DNA of 64,000 nucleotides from Aplidium turbinatum (Eukaryota > Chordata > Ascidiacea > Aplousobranchia > Polyclinidae), in NCBI GenBank assembly GCA_918807975.1, contig OU964918.1, positions 43,260,477 through 43,324,476 on the forward strand, given 5' to 3'. Below, piece after piece: positions 10,611-23,500 of this stretch. The notes under the pieces are model-generated. The model was not told the DNA's origin. It saw only the letters and a list, made by a program, of their open reading frames with translations, and ran no database searches. The translations under genes were made by a program, and so were the position numbers. How positions within the stretch are numbered: position 1 is the stretch's first letter; each line of letters starts with the position of its first letter.

Positions 10611-12317
10611 CTATAACTCTCGAGCTGAAGAAGAAGAAGATACACGAGTAAAAAGCAAACGGCTACTCGCCCCTTTCTGTCTTGACGGACGTGGGGTACC
10701 AAGGTTATAATTTCCTTGCCACTTGCAAGTTAGCAATTGCTTGAAAGTTTCGCGAAATGTCTTGTTGCACAGAGCAAAGCAAAAAGGGTTTACTGTTGAG
10801 TTGATGTAACACAAGTAATAGGCAGCATCCCAAGCAGCGACCGGAATACAGCCATCTTTGTTTGTGCAAAATGTTTTATAAACTACGAAAATGTTGTAGG
10901 GAAGCCAAGTAATCAGAAACGCAAGCAAAATCGCACTCAGTGTTCTGCCTGCCTTTTTTTCATTGGAAGGTAATTTGACCTTGTTGCGTGGTTCACTTTT
11001 CGGTGAGCCCTTTTTAAATACTTTATTGTTGGAACTTGGCTTGGAAAATTTTTTAGTTTTTTGCTCACTTAGCGCAGATTTCATTTGACAGATTTCTGAA
11101 TCTGTATCAGATTGCAAAATTTTCAATGCTGTAGTTTCACTTTTTGAACGAGTTGAGGGAACATTCTGTGGTATTGTTGAGATAAGCGGAGTGTCGAGTT
11201 CTCGTAAAGAAGGTTCTGAATTACTGTTCATTTCCTCTTTTGTTGAATTTGCTGTGGTAAATTTCTTTTTTATTTTGCCAAAGAAGTTTCTTGAAGACGT
11301 TTTATTATCTTTTGCTCTGTTTTCTCTGTTTTGTAAAGACAAGTTTGAAAACACAACTTCACTTTCATTCGACGAAATTGATTTCTTGGTCTTTACTGAT
11401 GTGCTGTCGTGAATTAAAGGACTTATACTGAGACGAGATACAGACGAACTTGTTCTTGTCCTCAAATTCATCTTTTCTTGAATTCCCTGCTCAGATTTTG
11501 ACTTGCGATGTGACAATAAGCTCAATCGAGATCGTGTGACTTTCTTATCTGCATTTTCTTGCTCCGTAGGCACGGACCCTTGTCTGTTTTCTGTTTTGTC
11601 AGCGCGCGAATCCAAATCAAGACGAGGCGATGCTGAAGGGGAATTTGTACGCTGCAGAGTTTTCCGAAAATTCAAAAAAGGCGAACTGACTGAGCGAGAT
11701 TTGCGGTAACTTTTTAAATATTCCAAGTACTGCGAACACTTGCGTGTTTCTCTGTAAATAAGACCATACAAAACGCACATAACAGACACAGGTAAATAAA
11801 ACGCTAGAATAGCTGTCACCAAAGTAAGAGATTTATCTTCTTCCAAGAACTGGATCAGGCATTGATCATACGCGACTGTTCGTCCGCGGACAAGTGGCCA
11901 AATTACAATTCCAGGCGACCAAAGTAAAAACGACAACACCCAAGCCAGAATAATAAATACTCTTGCTTTTGTCCTGGTTCGTTTTTTCCTGTAAGTGAAA
12001 GGCCGTGTCACTGAGAAGTAACGATCCAGACATATCAGCATAAGGTTAGCTACCGAGGCCATGCTCAAGGTGTAGTCAATGCAGAGCCATATATAGCACA
12101 TGATCGGTCCCAGTGACCATTTTCTTGTAATCATGTAAATCGGGTACAGAGTCATTGATACGCATCCGATGATAAAATCTGATATGGCTAAACTGACAAG
12201 GAACATGTTGTTGATCGTGCGAAGCTGGCGGTTGTGCCGATACGATAGAATCACCAGAAGGTTGCCAAGAACAGTCAGGAACATGAGGGTGACTGCAACA
12301 ATAGAGATGACGACAAC
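10611..12317 (-). CDS. CHRM: Muscarinic acetylcholine receptor, terminal coding exon (5' partial)
   Basis: Class A GPCR for acetylcholine in the plasma membrane. The exon opens after a splice acceptor (AG at 12,318-12,319) with VVVISIVAVTL and runs to the stop at 10,611. The Met encoded at 12,284 lies inside TM1 and is not the true start. Numbering from that Met: N8 (1.50), D36 (2.50), C63-C142 disulfide pair, D70-Y71 (3.32/3.33, amine site), DRY 87-89, W115 (4.50), T154/T157/A158/A161 in TM5, W460 and Y463-N464 in TM6, Y489/C492/Y493 in TM7. The CIPxxxW and YINSTVNP blocks, the ALCNKTFRETFKQLL helix and the LIQFLEE loop are muscarinic signatures. The third intracellular loop is about 250 residues, Ser/Lys-rich. 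Oddities: Met at 3.37 instead of Asn, and NPFCF instead of NPxxY. The subtype cannot be decided. Confidence 0.93.
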   Translation of the reverse strand, partial: VVVISIVAVTLMFLTVLGNLLVILSYRHNRQLRTINNMFLVSLAISDFIIGCVSMTLYPIYMITRKWSLGPIMCYIWLCIDYTLSMASVANLMLICLDRYFSVTRPFTYRKKRTRTKARVFIILAWVLSFLLWSPGIVIWPLVRGRTVAYDQCLIQFLEEDKSLTLVTAILAFYLPVSVMCVLYGLIYRETRKCSQYLEYLKSYRKSRSVSSPFLNFRKTLQRTNSPSASPRLDLDSRADKTENRQGSVPTEQENADKKVTRSRLSLLSHRKSKSEQGIQEKMNLRTRTSSSVSRLSISPLIHDSTSVKTKKSISSNESEVVFSNLSLQNRENRAKDNKTSSRNFFGKIKKKFTTANSTKEEMNSNSEPSLRELDTPLISTIPQNVPSTRSKSETTALKILQSDTDSEICQMKSALSEQKTKKFSKPSSNNKVFKKGSPKSEPRNKVKLPSNEKKAGRTLSAILLAFLITWLPYNIFVVYKTFCTNKDGCIPVAAWDAAYYLCYINSTVNPFCFALCNKTFRETFKQLLTCKWQGNYNLGTPRPSRQKGASSRLLFTRVSSSSSAREL

Positions 12318-15300
12318 CTGAAAGGCAAGAAAACAATTGTTGAAAAGCAGACTTCGACGTACGTGCGCATGTCATCGGAATACAACATAAGCGGTTTAAA
12401 GTTGGTCGAGCTGAAAGTAAATTGAGTCATCAATCCAGGACATGAAAGGCCAAACGTATCTTTATGTACCATTCAAACCAACGTCACCCACAAACTGCTA
12501 CAACGCATTAGCTTACTTTGCACTTAAACTAACATGAAAACAATGCGCATTCAAAAGCAATAACATTATTAATATTTTATGGTTTAAAATACATGAGTGA
12601 TTCTAAGGTTAACGCAATCAGAAGCTTTGTATGGCGTGAAAAATGATGTAAAAAATGATGAAGATTTGTCTGAATTTCAAAAATTTTAGAAAAAGATAGC
12701 AGGCTAGTTAATACAAACATTCCGATTCCATCTTTTAAAAAAACAATTTCATCTTTTATAGAACATCAAACCGCACAGAAAAAAAGACTGATGTATTCCG
12801 CAACAGTCCTATCTTAAAGGTTAAGTTTGTTTTTCTGTTTAGCAGTTGCTGTTCAGTGATATTTTGAAGTTTTAAATGCAACGTCTTTCACGACAATCTT
12901 GAGCTCAAATCATTTTTTGTGGATCTGTCTTCGTGGTCAGCAGTGATTGCAATGGCGACATAAATTATGTAAAGCTCTTTCTTTGCTTAAAAAAAGAATA
13001 AGCAAGGCAAGTAGGAAATCACCATGAGCAGCTTCAAAAAGCTAAAAACAAACCATAAACAGGAGAAAAAAGAACGATGAGGTGAAAAATATATATTACT
13101 TTGTGATCGAATTGCTTTGCCATCTTTCAATAAAGTCTGCGCAATGATATACCCTACATTGAAAACAATCTTCAACATCGGTTTACTGCAAGTAACACTG
13201 GCATCATAATAATACTTGTGCTAACACAACTAAATAACTGAAAAATGCACGAAAAATCTTCTGTGCCCCAAAGGTAAGCTGCGTTCAGCTCGGTAAGTAA
13301 ATATGGTAGAAGATCTTTGCAATAGCGTACTCCGTACTGCCCTACACAATGGTCATTTATCGATTAACAGTCGTTTCACAACAGTTCATGTATTTCAGGT
13401 GGCCGTTGTTGCTCTACGTAACTTCATATTACGACTTTTCGGATGAAAGAACATAATCGGTGCTGTTTCAAAAATGTTTATGTTTGAACAGTCAAACCCA
13501 GTTTTTTGAGAAGCGATTTAAAAAACGCTAACTATTCGATCATCACGCTTGTTCAGAAACAGAAAAACTCAAACGTTTTTATAGTGTTTTCAGGTGAAAA
13601 TTTATAGCGCATCAAAGAATGAAACTGGCTGCTATGCTCCGTTGTTATAGCCTACGCTTCTTTAATGGGTCGCATAAGCTTTTGTTGACACAACACTTAT
13701 GATTGCGTAGGTAACTCGTAGGGCAGCGTTCACTCAAAGCTACAAACCACTTTGACTTAGTAATTGAAAAGCTTTTGGTTCTATTATATTTTAAAATTTA
13801 AAACATTTCTCTTTTAGTGTTTCTTCAGTGTCATACAAACTTAGCCATATCATAATGATACAACTTTGGGCTTGAAAAGACGGCTATTGTCAATCAAATT
13901 AGTCATGGTTCGTTTACTGAATGAAGCGACACGAAAAAGATGAAGAGTAAACAAACTTTGAGTGATGTGTTTAACGATGATGACAATCCAAATTGCTGTC
14001 TTCTACCGTTTAAAATGCGTTTTCTCTCAAGCAAAATATCGATCGTAAGTGAGATAGTACAGCCACAACATAACATCAATTGAAAGGTTATCAAAATACT
14101 TTTTCACCCACTGCATGGTAATTTACTACTTAAGTATTTGTAGACTACACTAATAACTCAATCATCCTAAGAATTTGGTTGTCTTGGGCTCTTTGCGGTC
14201 AAGGTCATTATAATTGTACAGGTACTTTATAATTGAAACTTCAGCTGCTTGTGGCAACAGTTTAGGCTGCATAACTTCCATAAATCAAGCTTTGTATTGC
14301 AATTATGTTCGAGCGATACAGCACATAGCCGTAGGAGAGGTAAACATTTTGGGAGCGAACAAAATTTGCCCAAATTTTGTCTTTGCAAATACACTTTCAA
14401 AAACGCAACATTACTCGCAGTCCCTGAAGTGGTATATAGTCTAATACAGGGGTCGGGAACCTTTCTAAATAAGAGTTTGTAAACTGGTGAGATGTCGAAA
14501 CATCAAGGTAAGATTGATTAGCCCAAATGACTGGACATTTTTGCCCAAATTCGTAACGTTTATTTTTTCACCTGGGAAGCGACCGTCTCCTTTTACCTTC
14601 CATCTCTTACGGCTGTGATACAGCATGTGCATTACGCAGTGACAAGTAAAGTCTTTAGTTTTTGCCTTTACAGTCGACATAAGCTTGTACATTTAATAAA
14701 CACGCGTCAGTAAAATAACCCATAAAGTTGATTTAAGCAAACCATACAGTTATCGATAACAAAAAGATGGTTGTATCAGTGATTTAACAAGCAGTCTATC
14801 TGCTTCATTTTTAAAAACATGAGGCTGGTAAATATAATGAAGCTGGTAAACTGTTTGTTGCGTTGAGTAACAAGGCTTATACTAATGATACGGGACAGTC
14901 AACCGCTTCGTGGACAGTTTGCTGGGTTGGTTCACAAAACAGAAAAGTTTTATTAGTCAACCTGCATCAGCGATCGGTGAATGCACCAATCAGAATTAAC
15001 TGCATACAAAAAGCTGTCAGAATATAATATCTCGCACAAAAGGTTAGTAAAAAACTTAGGACATCATGAATACAACTTGAAAACGTTACAATGCGTAATT
15101 TGAAAGCTTACAAAAGTCGTGGTTACAAATGTTGAACTATTTAATAATTAATTGAAGGATGACGTGAGCTTGTTTTTGTGATACTGTATCAAGGTTGTTT
15201 GAATCACCAAGGTTGATTCGGTAATCAGGTGCCCACCACTACAAGCATTTGCTTTTTTATTTGCTTAGTTCTTTTCTAATAAGAAATCAGACAAATGTCA

Positions 15301-15463
15301 ATCTGACTAATGCAGTATCGGAAACACATTGCTCTTCTGCTTGGAAGTACAAAGCAGCAAAAAATTATGAAAAGATCAGTGAAATGGTCATGCATGTCAT
15401 GTTGGAAATAAAAAGCGATCGTACGATTTTAAAAATTTCAGTTGATTTAACATCTACAAATGT
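12318..15463 (-). other. Intron / upstream region of the muscarinic receptor
   Basis: The phase-0 splice acceptor at 12,318-12,319 requires an upstream exon carrying the start codon and extracellular N-terminus. Such exons are short and poorly conserved, and I could not identify one here or further up. Near 14,448 there is a lone CAGGGGTCGGGAACC sequence like a hAT terminus, with no partner found. No other gene is visible. Confidence 0.5.
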
Positions 15464-15730
15464 TTAACCAAAGTAAAAAGCTGGGGTTTTGCCAGCTGGG
15501 ATTCTAACCTGCGCTATTGAATGCCCTCCAATATCGACCTGTCCATTTGTGACCTCATAGTCGTCATAGGAGGTTGTATTGCTGCCAGGCCAAGCAGTAC
15601 TGAGGTTAATGAATTGAGCTGTGGTTGAAGATGAAGTTTCCCGACCTTGTGTAACGCTATAATCTGATATTGTTGAAATTGCCATATTCCATATCTGCCT
15701 TTCAAGAAACGATAGTTGATGATTTCGTGT
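15464..15730 (-). CDS. Possible terminal exon of an unrecognised gene
   Basis: I do not recognise the protein. An open frame from about 15,720 to a stop at 15,464 includes LSFLERQIWNMAISTISDYS, then a Ser/Thr-rich part, and ends KTPAFYFG. Its base and codon mix is richer in G/C at third positions than its surroundings, and its composition is protein-like. Candidate acceptors exist just upstream (AG before GCAGATATGG, or before ATATGG). An AATAAA-type poly(A) signal occurs about 200 nt downstream on the minus strand. An overlapping frame (15,514-15,750) is weaker. It may be a chance open frame. Confidence 0.2.
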   Translation of the reverse strand, partial: TRNHQLSFLERQIWNMAISTISDYSVTQGRETSSSTTAQFINLSTAWPGSNTTSYDDYEVTNGQVDIGGHSIAQVRIPAGKTPAFYFG

Positions 15731-18700
15731 TCAGTAAAAGACAGTGACAACCTTGCTAAAGGTTGTGAACTTTAACTGAAATTTAATGATTGAACAACAA
15801 ATATATCTGCAAGAAATCAATAAAAAACAAATAAAATATGAAACTTCATCAGCGACTCGAAAACTAGATTTGCCCAGTTGTTTAAAACGCTCTGCAGTGT
15901 GTTTAAGTCGGCAAAAGTAAATGCTGATTAATTGCTGAATAACTCCTAGCAGACCAAAAGCAAACAAATAACATCGCATGCTTGTGTGCGGTTTGAAACA
16001 AAAGACAAGTCTTTACAGCACAACAACCAACAGGCATTAGTTTGGAGAAGGTTGATCTATTATACAACAATATTATGCAATAGGAAAACATGGTAAAATT
16101 GTAGTCTTGAATGGTTGATGCTTTTAATTTAATTGTTACACTTGTAGTTGTTGTTGTGAGATAATTTTAAAGGACAATTTGTTTTCACTCTTTCATCACC
16201 ATCAAAAAGGCGATTACAAATTTCCAAGCTATCAAATACATTATTTTTGGCATTGATTCAACGTATGCAAGTGCACACCAGATGTGTAACATGTTTGTCT
16301 ATGAAACTAAAAGTGCAAGCCCATGAAAAGTTTTGCTTGTTTCATCAAAGAGACAATCGGAGAAAACATAAGCTAAGCTACACTATTTTATTATTTTAAC
16401 TACCAACTTCAAGCCACAAGCAAAATAATACTGACAGCTGTAAAAACTAAATTCCACTGAACGTCGATCACAATTTACAAGTTATTTAAGCGAAGCTGTC
16501 TGCAGACGTTGAAACAATGGTAAATTGATTGATTTGATGCCTTGGAAGGAGAGAGCAATGAATTATCACAAAAGTAACAACTCTGACACGCATGACAACA
16601 AAAGTTACCCAGAAGCAAATACATCATTTTTTTTATGCAGGTTTATATGCGGTGGTTCGGGGCTCGTTTTTCCCTGACCAAGTTTTTAAGTTTAGATTTG
16701 ATTAAAAACGAGCAGGCCTGTCACTTTTTGTGCAATGCAACTGCCAACATGAAAGTAAAGTATGACAGGCACAACAATGGGTTTAGTCAATTTAAGCATA
16801 AAGATTTTTACGTTTTTTTTTATGATAGGTTACACTGGCACCACATTCCAGCCACATAGTTTCCTGCAGCAGCAGCATCTTTGTGGCGTGTTGGCTAAAA
16901 AGTGCACCGTGTAAGTTGACTGTTAACTTGAAGCCAAGTTTTTTTGGTTGCAATGATTATATTTTGACTATTTTGCATTCATAAAACGTTTGTGTACGAT
17001 ACAGTAACAAGCGCATTAGTTTTCTACCAAACAGAGCACAGTTGTGACCTTCACCGCATGACTTAAGCTTGGTTGTAACGAAGGCATAAGCCAACGTGTT
17101 TCAGCTGTTAATGTGCTTACATGAATTTTTAACCGCTAAGCATTCGTTGAGTTTGATTGTTTATTTACAAGATTTTTGGAGCCAGCTTGATTTTAAATGT
17201 GCAGTCGAACGGTAATCTGCGCCAACCAATGGCATTAGCGCGGGACTGATTTAATTAAAAGTGCTCAAAATCTATGCAATACAACTTAAAAAGTATCTTT
17301 GCAAAACCGCAATTTGGTAAGTCATGGATGATTGCACAGCTTTTCTGTTGTCTAAAAATCACAAAATGATCTTTACCACGTTCAAATGTTTAACTGTAAG
17401 CCTTATGCAGCTAAAATGCCCTAAAAATAACAAAACTGCCAATCAAACATAATGAATAATCATCTTTACGTTATTTCTTTAGGTAAAAAAACATACAAAT
17501 CAAATAGAAAACGAAACTGAATACTGAAAAGGTTAGATGTTCATCAAGAATATTATCTTTTCTATCAAAGGTTACAACGTTCATCTGATGAATGCGCAAG
17601 CAAAAGCAAAAACATACAAGCTGTTTTATTGTGAAAATAGGAAAATAGTTTTCTGAAAATTTTGCATCGGCCTAGTAAGCGATAAATTTTATGCTTTTTA
17701 AAGTAACAGTACTGTGTTGAAATGCTAACATAGTTTTTTCGCTGAGATACAAAAAATCATCTACGTATTTGAAGATTTGATTCAAGAAAAGATTCAAAAA
17801 AGACTTCTTGACAAATAACCTGTAAGCGAGAAATATTAGAAATATTATTTATTCATAACTAAGAGATTCTTCCCATGTGGTGTTGCTTGTTGCAAGTGCT
17901 TTTATTTCATAATTGAAAAACGCATATCACATTGATCAGTGTTTTCAAAGCTAACCTTTCAACAGCGCTATTTTTAATTAAACTATGCTCCTGATTAAAT
18001 TGCGACTTGCAAGCTAAAGTTTCTCTTGCAGCTAAATTCTTCTCTTGCAGTTACATTGTCTTTGTACTGCAAATAAATGCAGCCACTTCAAAATTTAGGC
18101 AGGTTACTTTAAAATGACACTATAACTAACACATTTTGAGAAACATCGTAGTGTATTGAACGATGTTTGAGAACGCATAAATCATTCAAAATGGAGAATT
18201 TGCTTTCCAGAAAAATACACTGAGCAGTTATGCAAAGACCACAGTTTTCATCTCATTTTACGCTTTTTCCTGGCAAGCACAATTGGTCCCTTTTATAGTG
18301 ATCTAATATCTATTGACATTTCATCGATGAAAAATTGTGCACTTTCGCCAGATCGGTTATGACGTGCCTGAAGTAATTGACAAGATAAACAAATGTGATG
18401 TCTGACGCATCTATGCACACTCTCTGTTGCTACGCAGCTTTCTTTTCACACATAAGTCGTTGCCTGTCTGCATAGGGTCAGTCTCTCAGTTATTAACTAA
18501 TATATAGGAAATGATGAAATAGTTATGAATTATATAGGAAACAACATAGGAATGATGTACATTGTACAAGGAATCATTGGCATGATACCATAAATGAGCA
18601 GTTACGTGAGGTTTATGCATTTCGTTTCAGAGTGAGCAGAAAACACTATGAAATCATGGGGAATAATACATACCATAAATATACCTTACGCATTACCCTT

Positions 18701-20453
18701 GACAGTTTTGTGTCAAAACCGGTAAATTGCGACTCATGGAGAATCCTTTCTGTGCGCGGAAAAAAGTTAAGTGGGTAAATATAATGCTAAGCTAAGCACA
18801 TATTTGTCCTCCTGTCTCTGTCCCAACCAAAATACGTAAGTAAATGCATTTTGAGATTTTCTTCCAAGCTCTTACACGACTTTCGTTTCAACAAAATCAA
18901 CTTGTCTCGTATTTCTTTTGTTGTCAACGTCTCTATTTTAAGGTTGTACATTATCTTTGTGCATTTATGCAGACCTAGGAACAACTTAACAGCTTCTGCT
19001 ATTCTAAACATTTCATAACGGTTATTCAGTCAGTGAAAACTACACCATAATCTAAACTTACCCCTTTGAAAATTCTAACTCCTTTTTGGGTGCTGTTCGT
19101 AAAACATATCCAGTCGATTTTAAACTTTCTGACATTTGCCTTTTTCATGAGTGACTGCTTCTCAGGAGGTTAAAGCATATTAAAGTCAGATGCAAATTCC
19201 TTACCACTTGAATGTTACTTTATATCTCAATTGTCACCTTCTATGCACTACTTTCCTAGACATTTTATTGTGTATAGTTTGAATTGGTTGAACCATGGCC
19301 ATTGTATGTTGGATGCTACAACCAACAGCTCCTTTCAATCTGAACTTCCGCAAGGCCAATATGTCAAAAAACTGTTCAAATTGGCAACGTATGTGGATAC
19401 AAGAATACGGAAACTCTTCAAGCGGAAAGAATTCTTCAAGTCGGTTTTGCAGTTAAGAAATACATCATCTACTGTAGAAGATGAAATTTAAAACAAATAA
19501 TTTACAACATTAAATTCACTCTTTATCTATTTATCTGTCTTAATAAGTTCTGCCTGCAGAGCGACGAGCAAACCTGTTAAAATCATCAAAATTGCCTTGA
19601 GCTAACGCAATGTGACTTTCATGTGCGTGTTCCACTGCTCGATGAAACCAAAATATCAAAATACGAGCGAAGCGCAGCAAACAAAAAAGTAGGCTACGTG
19701 ATGACATCACGAAAAACGTCTTTTAACAGTTTCGCGATGCACAAGATAAAGTACAGTAGTCACCAAATTTAGTAGCAATAACACATCATTTTTTTTTCAT
19801 TCCATTTGAAGATTTTTGTTTGTTGTGTGAACATAAAATATTTGTTCATATCAATCACTTAAAAATGCAGCTTTTTTACAATAACGAGAATATTTTAATG
19901 TTTTGTTTTAGACACAGAAGATGACTTTTTTACAAAAAGCTTAAATTTAAGAAAATACTTTGTGAACGCAGAAGATTTTTTCATTTGAAAATAGCAGTTT
20001 TAGTTGCAAATAGTCTTAATCAGACAACTACTTTATCAACGATACGCTGGGAAGAAAGTCGGTTGGATCACATTTTCACAAAACGTTTAATTTGACGATT
20101 ACCACCCGAGACCAATGCAATCTATATCTACCTGGTGTGCAGAAAATGGCGGTAAGTATCAAGTCAAAAATGTAAGATAAAGTATGAAAGGAAAATAAAT
20201 GAATTTGTCGTCAGCAGTAATAAGCTACAGCATTGTTAACCGTGATCAGATCGAGCGCAAAAACACAACCATTGCGCTGAAATTGTAGTTTTGTACATCG
20301 TAATACTGTGCCAGCATGGAATGTAGTATTTGTCGTTAAAATGTAACTATATCCGAATAAATCGAATTGTTCATAATCATTGATTTTTAAATTTTTCGTA
20401 AGAAACAAATGCAAAGTTTCAAATGAAACCGCCAACTTACAAACGGTCCCTTC
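15731..20453. other. Non-coding stretch, no gene seen
   Basis: AT-rich DNA without recognisable coding exons, RNA genes or transposon termini. Short open frames (for example 16,635-16,859, 18,787-19,011 and 19,231-19,491) have no family resemblance. The TAGCCTA heptamer is conspicuously rare here. Confidence 0.5.
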
Positions 20454-20515
20454 CCAGACAGACAACGTCTGCAGGCATTAAATCAATGTAAATATGACGA
20501 ATTTTGCTGTCTGGG
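20454..20515. repeat. Short MITE remnant, CCAGACAGC family
   Basis: The segment begins CCAGACAG and ends with the inverse (CTGTCTGG). It holds an AATCAATGTAAATATGACG block matching one arm of the perfect palindrome at 24,604-24,743. The two ends are inverted but the inner arm is present once only, so it looks like a collapsed or degenerate copy. Confidence 0.6.
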
Positions 20516-23500
20516 GGCAGTCAGCCCGCAGTTAGCAACATGTCAATCAAGTCAATTGCAAGAGAAAGATAAGATCTGGGCATTATTGAATTGCCGCCCT
20601 GCAATGTCTACGTGAAGCTGGAGATTAAATTAAGAAAGGAAATTGAGCGACAATACTTGTGGAAGATGGATTGTTTTCGTTTTTGTATAAAACCTGTTAA
20701 ACGTTTGCTAGTGGTTTCTACGACAGACTTTAGTTTTTTTACATATCGAGGTATTTTTTCACATTTTGTGTTGAAACTACAAAATTCACTGCAATCTTAT
20801 CGAATCAGTCCAATATGTCATTTCGGACATGACTACCCTTACAAGACCGTCCAAGTTTTTTTTTTGAATGATGAAAGTTTTGGTTGCATGATTTTTGGTG
20901 CTGTGCTTAAACAGTATCAATTATATTATCCTCAACCGTTTGGTTAAGCAGACGTTTTGACACGCGTTGCCATTTCATTACGTTAGCCAGGTTGGTTGTC
21001 AACTCGCCGCCTACAGACAACTTGGGTTAGTTCGTCAAAAAACATTTTGCAAAACAAAAATTCCTTTAATTTCGACGTAAAACTTCTCCACCTGGTTACG
21101 AGATCAAAGCAAGTTTGTTTTCCACTTAAACGGTTGAAACGAAATGAAACAATCGAAACTTAGAAAGAAGAATTTGCAGTAAGCAAATTTTAATTTAGGC
21201 TACTTTAAGTTCAAAGAGAGTGTCACATGGCTTGACAATGAGCTAGGGAAGATGGGTATTTAAAGGGAAAAATATTTCAAAATGAGATTTTGTTAGGTAT
21301 CAATACTTAGTTTTATAATGTTTTCTTTTCGCTCAAATAAAAGTCGTTTCAAACACTTTTAATACTGTAGATGCTGTACCAACACGGCAAGTTTTGACAC
21401 TAATGCAATCGTTCATTCACTGCAATTGCGCCGCCATGGTTCAAACACCGTTACCAAAACAGCCCTTCAAAGAGAAACTTGATTACAATGAAGAACGTTA
21501 TTATCCAAAGAAGCAGCTGTCAATCAAACTATTCATGATAAAGACTAACCAAATTATATTACATCATACTACTATTTCACAATATGAAGGCTTGCTATCA
21601 CATGATTATGCAAATCATGCTTGGCCTCAACAGGGGCGTTCAGTATTAGTTGTGCATATGAAAACATATGTGAAGTGTTTTGTGAGATAGACCAAGAAAC
21701 AAAAAAATTACTTATTATGTCATTTATTTGAGTAATTTCACTGTGGGTGGTAGCAAGTGATATCTGCAATGTCAAGGCGTTTGCTTTCCATCGCATACCA
21801 CACAAACCGAAATAATGATCGGTGGATTAAAGGAACACGATTATTTACATTTGTAAACTTATCAAAAGCTTAGAAAGTCTTCAACACCAAGATTGATGTT
21901 GAGCACTGCGATAAGCTTTTAGCACATTTTGATAAAACTGACTTTTTACTGGATAGTAAAATAACCGTAGGATTCGCAAAAGATCTACTTAAATAATTGC
22001 TGAAATCGGCTTTGGCACGTTAGTACGTTGGGCAAGGCACACAAAGAAAAAAGCAAATAGACAAAAAGTTTTTCAAGGAACCCGTGACCACAGCCAAACT
22101 TGCTCGCAAACCTTTATTTTTTAAGCAGTTTGAGAGTTCTAAAAACTATCATGAATGAGTTTTAAAAATGAACCAATGTAAACCATTTTTTTAAAATCAT
22201 AGCTGACAGACACACTGTTTGATGTTGCACCCTTGATCTGCTGCAACCTGATTTGAACTAATGTAATTTACTCCACATTTGGTGACAATTTAAAGGAATT
22301 GATGGGTTTTTCCGTTTTCCCACAGGTCTTTAACAATTTAAAATTATTTAGTACCGTGTTAGTGCAATGTTCTTTTACGTAGTATGTATCAGCAATCTAG
22401 TTTTGACAGATAAAAATATAGCGCTGAGAAATGATACTTTATTTGACAGCTGAAGACTGAAGAACCATGAAATTCCCGTCACCTGGGGTATCCATAGAAG
22501 CTGAGTTGCCAAAGCCAATTTAAACAATTATACGTCTTTGAAATTCTTTCAAAGTTGTTTTCAAACTCACGTGAAATTGATAAAACATATATTTCCATGA
22601 CGACACGACTCATTGACCAAAGAAAAACATTACGTTCGCCTTGACGAAAGTTCTAATGACATTAAAAGACTGATTGACGAAAGAATAACATTACAAAGAA
22701 ACCTTCATGACAATTGCGTTGCCCATAACGTCAATGATGTTGACATTTAGATGCTTTTCATTTGAAGTGCCTCTTGAAGTTCATTGTCATATCAATGAAA
22801 ACGGAAGAATAGCAACGAAGCGATAAACAAGAAACCATATTTCAACCTTCATCAAATTTGAAATGCTCGTGAATGACTTTGCAGTGAATGGTGGTGGTAT
22901 TCAAGGTATTTGCTTAAAGAAAGCTGAAACTTTGAACGTTTGAAATCCTCTAAAAAGTTTACAGGTAGAAACAAACTAGTCCACACGTAGAGTAGAGAAC
23001 AAGTCGCTCAAGCTTCTGCCGAAAGAAACTGCTTAATTTTAATGCGTCTAGAAAACAATTATAAAAAATAAAATTTCTCAAACTTTATTTTGTTAAAAAC
23101 TTACTATCGCTTTCAAGTTGATGAAAGGCCATCAAGAACAACCGTTCTGGTCAGTGATTTTTAATGATCGCCATAAGTGTCGACACGTGACCTGACCTAT
23201 CTAGTCAATCAATCAAAATGGCACTGGAAATTTGATAAACTGGAGGGGAAAAAGGTTGCATGTGAGCTGCAGAAACAGACGTTGCTTTAAGTTTTACAAA
23301 GGTATGCTCATAAACTGTTAAAATTACCTTACCAAAACAAAGGCAAATGTAGTGTTGTTTCCGCAATATAGCAGACGATTTGGCAATTGAAAATATAGAA
23401 ATCAGCTGTGACAAGAAATCTCAACACCATAACAAATCTGGCAACTCTGGTAAAAATCAATAAACTGCCCCAAGCTCCGAATGAATGAGTTATAGGTATT

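Noticed and set aside
12282-12284. Taking this ATG as the muscarinic receptor start
   Set aside because: It falls inside TM1. Eleven in-frame hydrophobic codons precede it, back to a splice acceptor, and the family needs an extracellular N-terminus.
14448-14470. hAT element starting CAGGGGTCGGGAACC
   Set aside because: No matching right end and no second copy of GTCTAATA were found downstream, so no element is called.
20591-20947. 118-codon open frame
   Set aside because: Composition is typical of AT-rich chance frames, with no domain and no neighbouring splice structure.
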